Source: Spirochaeta lutea (GTDB taxonomy: Bacteria > Spirochaetota > Spirochaetia > DSM-27196 > Salinispiraceae). Taken from it: a stretch of DNA of 64,000 nucleotides. Location of the stretch: assembly GCF_000758165.1 (NCBI RefSeq), contig NZ_JNUP01000064.1, positions 62,001-126,000 on the forward strand, in the 5' to 3' direction. The translations under genes and the position numbers were made by a program. This document shows positions 42,243-49,257 of the stretch, piece by piece. Position 1 is the first letter of the stretch. The number at the start of each line of letters is the position of its first letter. The notes under the pieces are model-generated. The model had not been told where the DNA came from and did not search any database. It saw only the letters and a list, made by a program, of their open reading frames with translations.

Positions 42243-42285
42243 GCTGCTGCTCTCCCGAAGGAGAACAGCAGCTACCCCGAAGGGT
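42243..42285. terminator. Tandem hairpins between convergent apbE and FMN-lipoprotein genes
   Basis: A 13-bp stem with one mismatch (42243-42255 with 42260-42272) and then ACCC-CGAA-GGGT (42274-42285); both loops are CGAA. Only short T-runs adjoin, so termination is probable, not certain. Confidence 0.55.
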
Positions 42286-43038
42286 TTATCGCATCTCTCG
42301 GACCTTCTGGACCAAACCGGCGAAGTTATTGTAGGCACCGGTTGCTCCGGTAATTACATCGGCCTCACTGACACTCTGATTCGCTACCAGGGCGTCCGCA
42401 TAGGCTTTATACACCTCTGCAGGATTCTGTCCCCAGCGCTCGGCATATGCAGCATCCTCAGACTTCCGATAGTTGATGGTTCCATCCTCAGCCTTTTTTA
42501 CCTCATCGTAGGCAACTTCAGCAATCTTATCGTTGCGATAGGTTACTTCCAAATGGGCAATGTATCCCCGGGAATCCGGCTCAGTCTCTACTACGTAGGT
42601 ATCGTTCATGGGAAGAACAGCGGTAGTTGTATCGCCGGCTTTTGCCTTGGCCAGTGCAGCCTGTGCCAGGGCATTGAAGTTTTCAGTCGAGTGGGTAGCA
42701 CCGGCAATAACATCGACAGGAGCGCTTTGCTTCTCTACCAGAGCCTTTTCGAGAGCCACGGTAAATTGCTCAGGATTGGTGGTGCCGGTAATTTGGAGCA
42801 TGCGCTGATTATATCCATCGTCTTCACTCTTCCGAGCTCCGGCTTTATTCACATAATCAAAATCTACCTCGGTGATTTTTCCACCCTCGGTAACAGCAAC
42901 CTCAACATAGGGCTTCCATCCGTGGCTGTCCAGTGCACTGTACTCAGCACGGTAGGTTACAGCCTCTTCTTGGCCGCAGCCGACGAACAGCAGCAGAGCA
43001 GCCGCAACAATAAATAGGGCGATCATGGATTTTCTCAT
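42286..43038 (-). CDS. Two-domain FMN-binding lipoprotein (PplA-like)
   Basis: 250 residues from ATG 43038, which has AGGAGG upstream; a longer frame has no start signal. Lipobox LLFVGC puts the anchor at Cys21. Two FMN_bind domains follow (about 28-130 and 146-250), each ending in a flavinylation-type motif: DVIAGATHS at 109-117 (Thr115) and DVITGATGA at 227-235 (Thr233). The first deviates at the residue before GAT (Ala instead of Ser/Thr). Duplicate flavin domains on a lipid anchor resemble Listeria PplA, which hands electrons to outside acceptors. Faces apbE convergently. Confidence 0.88.
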   Translation of the reverse strand: MRKSMIALFIVAAALLLFVGCGQEEAVTYRAEYSALDSHGWKPYVEVAVTEGGKITEVDFDYVNKAGARKSEDDGYNQRMLQITGTTNPEQFTVALEKALVEKQSAPVDVIAGATHSTENFNALAQAALAKAKAGDTTTAVLPMNDTYVVETEPDSRGYIAHLEVTYRNDKIAEVAYDEVKKAEDGTINYRKSEDAAYAERWGQNPAEVYKAYADALVANQSVSEADVITGATGAYNNFAGLVQKVREMR

Positions 43039-43147
43039 AATCTTCCTCCTTTTGTGATTTCGGTATGGTTTCGGAATAATTCCTGTTAACCAGTGTAATG
43101 TGAGAATAAAAAAGTGAAAAGTAGTTTTTGCCTTTTTCTGATATGAA

Positions 43148-43208
43148 TCACAATAAAAAAACAATCTGTTCACAATAAATGCCGGATTATTCCTTTTTTA
43201 TTGTGAAA
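43148..43208. promoter_or_regulatory. Three copies of TCACAATAAA, possible regulator sites
   Basis: TCACAATAAA at 43148 and 43170 are direct repeats 22 bp apart (two helical turns); the third copy is inverted, and TTCACAATAAA (43169-43179) pairs with TTTATTGTGAA (43198-43208). They lie about 110-170 bp upstream of the FMN-lipoprotein gene and just beyond the end of the NusG-II gene, in AT-rich DNA. Confidence 0.5.
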
Positions 43209-43236
43209 TAGTAACTTTATTTCGTGTTTTTATGTG

Positions 43237-43653
43237 TTAATAAGATAATAAATCAGCTTCTTCTGTACTTTCTGTTGTATTATTTGCAGAATCTGCCTCT
43301 ACCCTGACAAAAAGCTTGTTGGGCAAACAGGCGGTCCATTCATTCTCATGCTCCAGCCAGCCGGCAGCAACACAAACCTGATCCCTGCAGGGGGAAGAAA
43401 GTACCCGGACACGGTGGTCATGGATTTCCACCACCGTTTCTCCAATGGGCCCGGTAAATACGAACTCCCCCGGCTGCTCTAAAGAGTAGAGGTAATCCCC
43501 GGTTTCAGCCTGAACATGCACCTGCCCTCCCTGATTCGAAGAAGAATATGCCGCCGCCGTAACCCCGAGAAACACGGCCAGGGACACTAAAAAGACAACC
43601 CCGTCCAGAAGGGTAATGGTTATACCAAGTCTTCGTATCGTGAACGCCTTCAC
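43237..43653 (-). CDS. NusG domain II-containing membrane-anchored protein
   Basis: 138 residues. One N-terminal membrane helix (LLDGVVFLVSLAVFLGVTAA) and an outside NusG-II domain with family residues SPCRDQVCVAAGW, where two cysteines could form a disulphide. Proteins of this kind usually sit beside FMN-binding and ApbE genes; here it is the last gene of the thyX-NYN unit, 3 nt after the NYN gene and 200 bp upstream of the FMN lipoprotein on the same strand. Exact role unknown; an accessory in flavin-based electron transfer is inferred. Confidence 0.8.
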   Translation of the reverse strand: MKAFTIRRLGITITLLDGVVFLVSLAVFLGVTAAAYSSSNQGGQVHVQAETGDYLYSLEQPGEFVFTGPIGETVVEIHDHRVRVLSSPCRDQVCVAAGWLEHENEWTACLPNKLFVRVEADSANNTTESTEEADLLSY

Positions 43654-43656
43654 CCC

Positions 43657-44409
43657 CTAGGACCTCCGCCTTCTGCTATCCCGAACATAGATGGTTTTCG
43701 ACAGCCCCGAGGGACTAATCCGTGCATCCACATCAAAGAGCCCGATTGCCCTGATTAGTTCTCCGAGCTTTTGATAGCCGTAGTTCCGGGTGTCAAAGTC
43801 CGGAAACTTATTGGTAATCTTTTGTCCCAGGGTTCCCAGGTTGGCCCAGCCGTCATCATCCGCAGAGTCTTCGATGGCATTTCGAATGCTGTTCACCAGC
43901 CAGCTGTCCTGGCGCAGATCGTTATTGGAGGCTTTTCGCGGTTTCGGCGTCGTCTCCTTTTCCGTATCCGTCCTCAGGTTCTCGGTATATATAAAACGGT
44001 CGCAGGAGCCGACGAAGGATTTTGGGGTCTTTTTCTCCCCAAACCCGTAAACGATCATACCTCCTTCTCTCAGGCGGGCTGCTAAGCGGGTAAAATCGCT
44101 ATCCGAGCTGACGATACAAAAACCATCCAGGGTATTGGTGTATAACAGATCCATGGCATCAATGATCAGCGCTGAATCCGTGGAGTTCTTTCCCGTGGTG
44201 TAACTAAATTGCTGGATGGGTTGAATCCCGTACTGTAGGAGGGTTTCCTTCCAGCCCTTGAGGTTTGGACTCGTCCAGTCGCCGTAAATCCGCTTTACGC
44301 TGGCAACGCCAAGATTTGCCACCTCTTCCAGTAGCCCCTCAATGATTGCCGAAGGGGCATTATCGGCATCAATGAGCACCGCAAGGCGGCGTTGATTCTC
44401 TGAACTCAT
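43657..44409 (-). CDS. NYN-domain nuclease with OST-HTH/LOTUS-like domain
   Basis: 250 residues. Residues 8-145 are a LabA-like NYN/PIN fold with the expected aspartates: AVLIDADNAPS, KNSTDSALIIDAMDLL and FCIVSSDSDFTRLA. Residues of about 172-245 (LVNSIRNAIEDSADDDGWAN, FDTRNYGYQKLGELIRAIG) fit the OST-HTH/LOTUS RNA-binding module. Likely an RNA-directed nuclease; target unknown. The ATG overlaps thyX by 4 nt. Confidence 0.88.
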   Translation of the reverse strand: MSSENQRRLAVLIDADNAPSAIIEGLLEEVANLGVASVKRIYGDWTSPNLKGWKETLLQYGIQPIQQFSYTTGKNSTDSALIIDAMDLLYTNTLDGFCIVSSDSDFTRLAARLREGGMIVYGFGEKKTPKSFVGSCDRFIYTENLRTDTEKETTPKPRKASNNDLRQDSWLVNSIRNAIEDSADDDGWANLGTLGQKITNKFPDFDTRNYGYQKLGELIRAIGLFDVDARISPSGLSKTIYVRDSRRRRS

Positions 44410-45290
44410 GTCATCCTCCCTGTGGTAAGTTTCAATGCCAGACGCTGGCGTTCACGGCTGGATAAGCCGCTGTGTTCCAGGGCCGACTGCAGCGCCCCGG
44501 GCACGGAGGCATCAGAATCCCCTTTAATCCCAACAAGCTCCTGCAGTATCGCGAACTCCTTGGCAGAGAAGGTTACCGCTCCAAGCCGGTGGGTTGAAAA
44601 ACTCTCGCAGGCCATGGGTACAACGGTTTTAGCAATCTCGAACATGGTTTGGGCATAGGCGCGGATCTCGTACTGGGCATGATTGTCCATACGCAGCCGG
44701 AGGAAGTGAAAGAGGTTATGGAGATCTATCTGCCAGTACCATTCAGTATACATGGAAAGCGGCAGGTTTATCCGGGCCAGCTCCCGGGCCAGCCCCTGAT
44801 CAATGAGGGCCTGATACGCCTGGTAGGCTGCCCCCTGTTGGGATTCCAAACTTTGCCGGATCCGCTCCTGAACCTCCGGGGGGACCGGCTCATCGCTGCG
44901 GCCCTGTTTATTGTCCTCACTCTGCAAAGAAATATGTTCGCCCCTGGGCAGGTAAAACTCATCCTTCATAATACTGTAACGGCCGCTGATCTCATTCAGC
45001 CGGGCGGTACGGTGACGGACCCATTGCCGGGCTACAAATACCGGCATCTTGGCATGAAAGGTCAGCACCACCTGCTCAAAGGGGCTGGTATGTTCATTAC
45101 GCAGCAGATAATCAATGAGTCCCTGGTCCTGCCGGTAGCTTTTTGTGCCCTCGCCGTAACTTACCCGGGCGGCTTGGACGATCCGTTGATCCGAGCCCAG
45201 GTAGTCAACCAGGCGTATAAAACCCTTATCAAGAACGGGGTATTCCTTATCAAGTATGGCTTCGGCTTCAGGAACCAGAGTATGAGCCAT
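44406..45290 (-). CDS. thyX: Flavin-dependent thymidylate synthase
   Basis: 294 residues. Converts dUMP to dTMP using FAD and methylenetetrahydrofolate. The ThyX motif is RHRTARLNEISGRYS, with FEQVVLTFHAKMPVFVARQW before it. Longer than the about 220-residue minimum through an N-terminal arm and a loop rich in charged residues (SLQSEDNKQGRSDEP). AAGGAG precedes the ATG. First gene of thyX-NYN-NusG-II. No thyA is in the window. Confidence 0.95.
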   Translation of the reverse strand: MAHTLVPEAEAILDKEYPVLDKGFIRLVDYLGSDQRIVQAARVSYGEGTKSYRQDQGLIDYLLRNEHTSPFEQVVLTFHAKMPVFVARQWVRHRTARLNEISGRYSIMKDEFYLPRGEHISLQSEDNKQGRSDEPVPPEVQERIRQSLESQQGAAYQAYQALIDQGLARELARINLPLSMYTEWYWQIDLHNLFHFLRLRMDNHAQYEIRAYAQTMFEIAKTVVPMACESFSTHRLGAVTFSAKEFAILQELVGIKGDSDASVPGALQSALEHSGLSSRERQRLALKLTTGRMT

Positions 45291-45655
45291 GATGTTCTCC
45301 TTATGTGTTGATAGATGGTTAATCTAGGATGATTCTACTGCCAGTGTATCTCATAGACGGCATTACTGCCAGAAGCAGCCCATCCTGCGGACCCCTGGCT
45401 GAGGCTGATCCCGGTGCATGGCTTTGATAGTGCACATAAGAATGTACACCGCCCAAGATATGGCCGCTCCATCTACGGGTCACACAACCGGCTGGGTCGT
45501 CAGCACCGGATGTTACAACCCTTTGCGTACTACCCCTGGCGTGTAACCTACATCCGCCAGACTCCAACCCTTCGTGGGGAGGAGCTCCAGGCATAATAAC
45601 CTTGGCTTGTTGTAAGGCTGGACGCTGCCCTTCCCTGGGGCATTCCCATGAGAGC
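45291..45655. other. 365-bp intergenic region with a degenerate element
   Basis: No gene found; the open frames here lack start signals and family features. Contains the diverged MITE-like copy at 45428-45532, TGGCGTGTA at 45537, and two direct copies of TACTGCCAG (45336 and 45364). Confidence 0.5.
45428..45532. mobile_element. Diverged copy of the MITE-like element
   Basis: Exactly 105 bp between outer TAG...CTA ends, as in the intact copy. Left arm TAGTGCACATAAGAATGTAC; right arm GTTACAACCCTTTGCGTACT. Read on the minus strand, the last 42 bases align with the intact copy including ATATCT-GG, so it is inserted in the opposite orientation. Confidence 0.55.
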
Positions 45656-46873
45656 CTACCAGGGAGTCCGATCGCGCTTCAATGCATGCCTCAGAAGGCT
45701 TTGAACCTGTTCCAGGCGGTTCCGGTAGAAGGTGCGCCATTCTTCTCGGAGATTTTTATCCTGGGTTAGATCCCTGAGCAGGTTCACGAAGGTTCCTTGT
45801 TCGGCGGAGGGGCCTGTACGGACGTTTTTAGTACTGATGAGGATTGCCTGAGGCATGTCCATGGTGATTTCCGGTGAATACTGCCCTGGCCGGTATCGGC
45901 GATGGACCCGAACCCGAAGCAGCACGGAATCCCCGGTAAAGGCCCGGTTGACCGCCCAATCCCCGGGGCCGAGAAACCAGGTCTGTCCGGAAACAAAGTT
46001 GCCTAGGGAGGGCATGATTACTCCCCGGATCCTGGGAAGATAGGGATCGTCTGCTTCCGGATATCCCGGGGTAACATCAGCAGGGGGCGGGGCATATTGA
46101 ACCTCCCAGGGCTGTAATACGTGGGGATGGTGTCCCCAGACGATATCCGCACCTGCCTCATAGAGTTGGCGCATAAAAGCCATTTTCCGTTCCTGAGGCT
46201 GGGTCACATATTCAGTACCCCCATGGTAGGACAGGATAAAGAGGTCAAACCGGGGGCGGTGCTCCCGGATTAAGGAAAGCAGGGCACGTTCTGCCTCAGC
46301 ATCCCAATAGGGAACCATGTAGGTTCGTTCATGCCCCTTCCACTCATTGATAAACGCGGTAACCGATAAAAACCCGATGGTCCAGTCCCAGTGGCGGATC
46401 TCGGTAATGCCCATGGCTTCCTGTTCATGCCTCCGAATACCCGAGCTATGTACCCGGCCGGGATAGGTGCGCTGCAATCTCTGAACCGAGAGCAGGGTTT
46501 GCAGGGCGCTCCAGGAACCATGGTCGTTGGTGTGGTTATTCGCCAGGCTGAAGACATCAAAACCGGCTAGTACCGCTTCCTCCACATAGGGAATGCGTAC
46601 ATTAAAAAAGGGAAAGGTCTGGTAGGCTTTAAAGGGATCCACCACGGTTTCCAGGTTAACAAAACTGAGATCATCCCTATGAAGCAGCTCTCCCAGCCCG
46701 GCATAGATGTCTGAAAAATCTGACATGCGAAACGAGGGGGCATGAGCCATGAGATCCCCAGCGAAGGTCAGTACCAGGGAATCACCGGTGGTCTGGGCGG
46801 ATAGGTGGGCCCCAGCCGGAAGGTACAAGAAGAAGGGAATCAAAATGAATGGGAAGGTATGCCTTTTTTTCAT
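45656..46873 (-). CDS. CapA-like metallophosphatase family protein
   Basis: About 405 residues. Signal peptide MKKRHTFPFILIPFFLYL. The fold is that of the CapA/PgsA family: LVLTFAGDLMAHAP, SFVNLETVVD, DVFSLANNHTNDHG, and ADIVWGHHPHVLQPWE, whose Asp, Glu, Asn and His residues form a metallophosphoesterase-like site. Family members act in poly-gamma-glutamate or capsule-related export, but no polymer genes accompany it, so the role is open. Start 46873 lacks a Shine-Dalgarno and has TATGAT close upstream; an ATG at 46927 would overlap the divergent M23 gene. Confidence 0.82.
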   Translation of the reverse strand: MKKRHTFPFILIPFFLYLPAGAHLSAQTTGDSLVLTFAGDLMAHAPSFRMSDFSDIYAGLGELLHRDDLSFVNLETVVDPFKAYQTFPFFNVRIPYVEEAVLAGFDVFSLANNHTNDHGSWSALQTLLSVQRLQRTYPGRVHSSGIRRHEQEAMGITEIRHWDWTIGFLSVTAFINEWKGHERTYMVPYWDAEAERALLSLIREHRPRFDLFILSYHGGTEYVTQPQERKMAFMRQLYEAGADIVWGHHPHVLQPWEVQYAPPPADVTPGYPEADDPYLPRIRGVIMPSLGNFVSGQTWFLGPGDWAVNRAFTGDSVLLRVRVHRRYRPGQYSPEITMDMPQAILISTKNVRTGPSAEQGTFVNLLRDLTQDKNLREEWRTFYRNRLEQVQSLLRHALKRDRTPW

Positions 46874-46894
46874 GGGGGTAGTATCATATAGCCT

Positions 46895-48172
46895 ATGAAT
46901 CTCTCGAATGCACAGGTAACTATACACGGCTTTTTCTGGTTCCGGAAACTAAAAACCGTTTTTTTTCTTTTTGTGATGGTGATTTTCCCCATTTTGATAC
47001 TTCCAGCCCAGAATCCCCAGGTACTACCCCTGGACTACCATCAGACCGAAGACGGCAGGGTCATTTTTTATACGACCAACACCCTGATCAGCCAGGCCTA
47101 TCTCTTTGTCGATTTTCCTCAGCTTCGAAACATGGAAGCCTCTGTGGAGTTACCCTACCGGCTGGGGGTTACTCCGGATCAGACCGGTAACCCCCGGAAC
47201 GTCCCCCTTCCCGAGGGGTGGCAGCCCGGACAACGTGATCTCATACTGTTTTCCCTCGAACCCAGGGATCCCGGAACAGGTCGGGGATATTCCACCAGTT
47301 TCCAGGTCCGGTACCGAAGTGCCTGGGGAAACCCCGATACCGTAACACCCGACGGATTTTCTTACTGGCTGCCCTACGAACACGGAACCAAACATCAATT
47401 AACCCAGGGATTCAACGGCAATTTCACCCACTTCGGCGAGAACCAGTTTGCCCTGGATTTTGATTTGGATACGGGTACCCCTGTTCATGCAGCCCGGGCT
47501 GGCATAGTCATTGAGGTTAAGGAGGATTCGAACCGCGGAGGCAGTAGTGCCGCGTATTCCCAGGATGCAAACTTTATCCTCATCGCACATCAAGACGGAA
47601 CCTTTGGGAATTACGTCCATCTGCAACCCGGAGGCTCTCTGGTTGAACCGGGAGACAGGATTGAGGCAGGGGATCACATCGGATTTTCCGGAAACACGGG
47701 TCGTTCATCAGGTCCTCATTTGCATTTTGATGTTCGGATTCCGACCCATGAGGGGCGCATGATTTCTATTCCAATTGAACTACGCGGTCGAAATGGTATA
47801 CCCGAAGAGCCCCGAGAAGGACGTTTTTACTACGCCTACCACCCCGGAGGTCCAGCCTTTGAGGCCGTTTTCGGCTCGGAACTCAGTAACCAGGATTATG
47901 AAGACCATACGGCATCAATTGCAGCCACGGATACCATTACATTCCGAACCGAAGAGGTAGACAGTACGATTATTGTATTTCTCCAAAACGGCTTTGCAGA
48001 GCCCCAGTATGTGGAGGTTCAACTGGGACTAACGAATATGACAAGCACCCAAGGCAGGTCGGTTTCTCTGGAGGTTCCAGGGACAACCGAGGTGTTTCTC
48101 ACTATCCTGCGGCCCAACCCCGGGGTTTCTCGGGCAGCTTACCGATTCCAGTACCGTTACTCTCCCCGATGA
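46895..48172 (+). CDS. M23-family peptidoglycan peptidase-like protein
   Basis: 425 residues. A hydrophobic export segment (TVFFLFVMVIFPILILP) is near the N-terminus. Residues of about 165-290 hold the LytM/M23 domain: FTHFGENQFALDFD (first zinc ligands), NYVHLQPGG and GPHLHFDVR (catalytic HxH). A beta-rich C-terminal domain of about 130 residues follows. Probably cuts cell-wall cross-links during growth. Only 21 bp separate its ATG from the divergent CapA-like start, so regulatory DNA must overlap coding DNA or the start is further in. Confidence 0.85.
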   Translation: MNLSNAQVTIHGFFWFRKLKTVFFLFVMVIFPILILPAQNPQVLPLDYHQTEDGRVIFYTTNTLISQAYLFVDFPQLRNMEASVELPYRLGVTPDQTGNPRNVPLPEGWQPGQRDLILFSLEPRDPGTGRGYSTSFQVRYRSAWGNPDTVTPDGFSYWLPYEHGTKHQLTQGFNGNFTHFGENQFALDFDLDTGTPVHAARAGIVIEVKEDSNRGGSSAAYSQDANFILIAHQDGTFGNYVHLQPGGSLVEPGDRIEAGDHIGFSGNTGRSSGPHLHFDVRIPTHEGRMISIPIELRGRNGIPEEPREGRFYYAYHPGGPAFEAVFGSELSNQDYEDHTASIAATDTITFRTEEVDSTIIVFLQNGFAEPQYVEVQLGLTNMTSTQGRSVSLEVPGTTEVFLTILRPNPGVSRAAYRFQYRYSPR

Positions 48173-49122
48173 AAGGCAGCGGCGTAGTCTTCCAGGTACA
48201 TGTCATAGATCTTCTGGATCATCCGGATTCCCGGGTGGAGGGGCATTTCTATGGTCCCTGGCAGATGGTGGAGGGGTTCGGGATTCAGGGCGTGCCGGGG
48301 TCCTTGATAGCCTTCTTGGCCGAGGGGATTCATGATCCGGGAGATGGGCATTATCTTCGTTGAGGTGCTGGAAACCCAAAGACTGATTGTTCCTGAAGCC
48401 AAATTCTCCAGGGAAAGGGGCTTCTCAACACATGCAATACCATGGTTCTTCAGGGCGGTGATAATAGTCCGCCGAGTAATGCCCTCGAGGACCGTTGTAC
48501 CCGGAGGCGTATACACTACCGGCGGGAGCTCCGTGGTGCTCCCACTCCTGTCCATCGGCAGAAAAAAGATATTCGTCCTTGTCCCCTCCGTCACCTCCCG
48601 TCGATGATTAACCAATAATGCGTCATAACAGTCCATTTCTTGTGCTTGGCGAAAAGCCAGAGTACTCATGAGCATGGATAGACTCTTGGCCTGGGGAAAG
48701 TGGCGTTCCCCCATGTAGAGGGATGCCGTTCCCCCATGTTTTAGCTGCCGCCGGTCCGGGTACAAGGGATTGGTCAGAAATGCATACACATCCCCGGGTC
48801 TTCCCGTGTGGCCCACCAGAATAACCTTGATATTCCAGCTGCCCGGCTGGGAATTGCTCTGGGACTGGCCCCATGCCATAAGGTCCCGCAATCCTTGAAC
48901 TAGTTGGCCGGGCTTGAGTTCATGGCGGATACCAAGTAATTGCGCTGAGTTCATGAGACGTTCTTCATGGAAGTCAGGGAAGAATAACACCCCGTTTCGA
49001 ACCTTTAGGGTCTCATATACCCCGTACCCGTAGGCAACATCGATGTCTGCCAATGAAACCCGGGCCTCTTCATCAGCAACCAGTCTGTTATTCAGTAGTA
49101 TTCGGCTTTCTCTCACATTCAA
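48157..49122 (-). CDS. Class IV aminotransferase
   Basis: 321 residues. Fold type IV PLP enzyme (branched-chain aminotransferase, D-amino acid aminotransferase and aminodeoxychorismate lyase share it): AYGYGVYETLKVRNG at the start, presumed catalytic lysine in FPQAKSLSMLMSTLAFRQAQ, and REVTEGTRTNIFFLP. Sequence alone does not separate the three activities. Convergent 16-nt overlap with the M23 gene. Confidence 0.88.
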   Translation of the reverse strand: MNVRESRILLNNRLVADEEARVSLADIDVAYGYGVYETLKVRNGVLFFPDFHEERLMNSAQLLGIRHELKPGQLVQGLRDLMAWGQSQSNSQPGSWNIKVILVGHTGRPGDVYAFLTNPLYPDRRQLKHGGTASLYMGERHFPQAKSLSMLMSTLAFRQAQEMDCYDALLVNHRREVTEGTRTNIFFLPMDRSGSTTELPPVVYTPPGTTVLEGITRRTIITALKNHGIACVEKPLSLENLASGTISLWVSSTSTKIMPISRIMNPLGQEGYQGPRHALNPEPLHHLPGTIEMPLHPGIRMIQKIYDMYLEDYAAAFHRGE

Positions 49123-49141
49123 ATCCCTTCAATCCTGTATG

Positions 49142-49252
49142 TAGTACTTCCTGGGCAAAGACTGTAAACACCCCTGTGGAGAAGTGAAGTGTTCTGATTC
49201 CGCCCCATTGGTCGGGTCGAAGGAGGGGAATGCTCCATGCCTTTGCGCACTA
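49142..49252. mobile_element. Third copy of the MITE-like element, degenerate
   Basis: Right end CTTTGCGCACTA (ending 49252) matches the intact element at 11 of 12 bases; left end TAGTAC with GCAAAGACTGTAAAC after a short insertion. 111 bp end to end. It fills the gap between the aminotransferase start and the ppk1 stop. Confidence 0.45.
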
Positions 49253-49257
49253 TCAAC

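Noticed and set aside
43201-43207. Rex operator (TTGTGAA)
   Set aside because: A Rex site needs an inward-facing TTCACAA six bases later; the partner half sites here face the other way.
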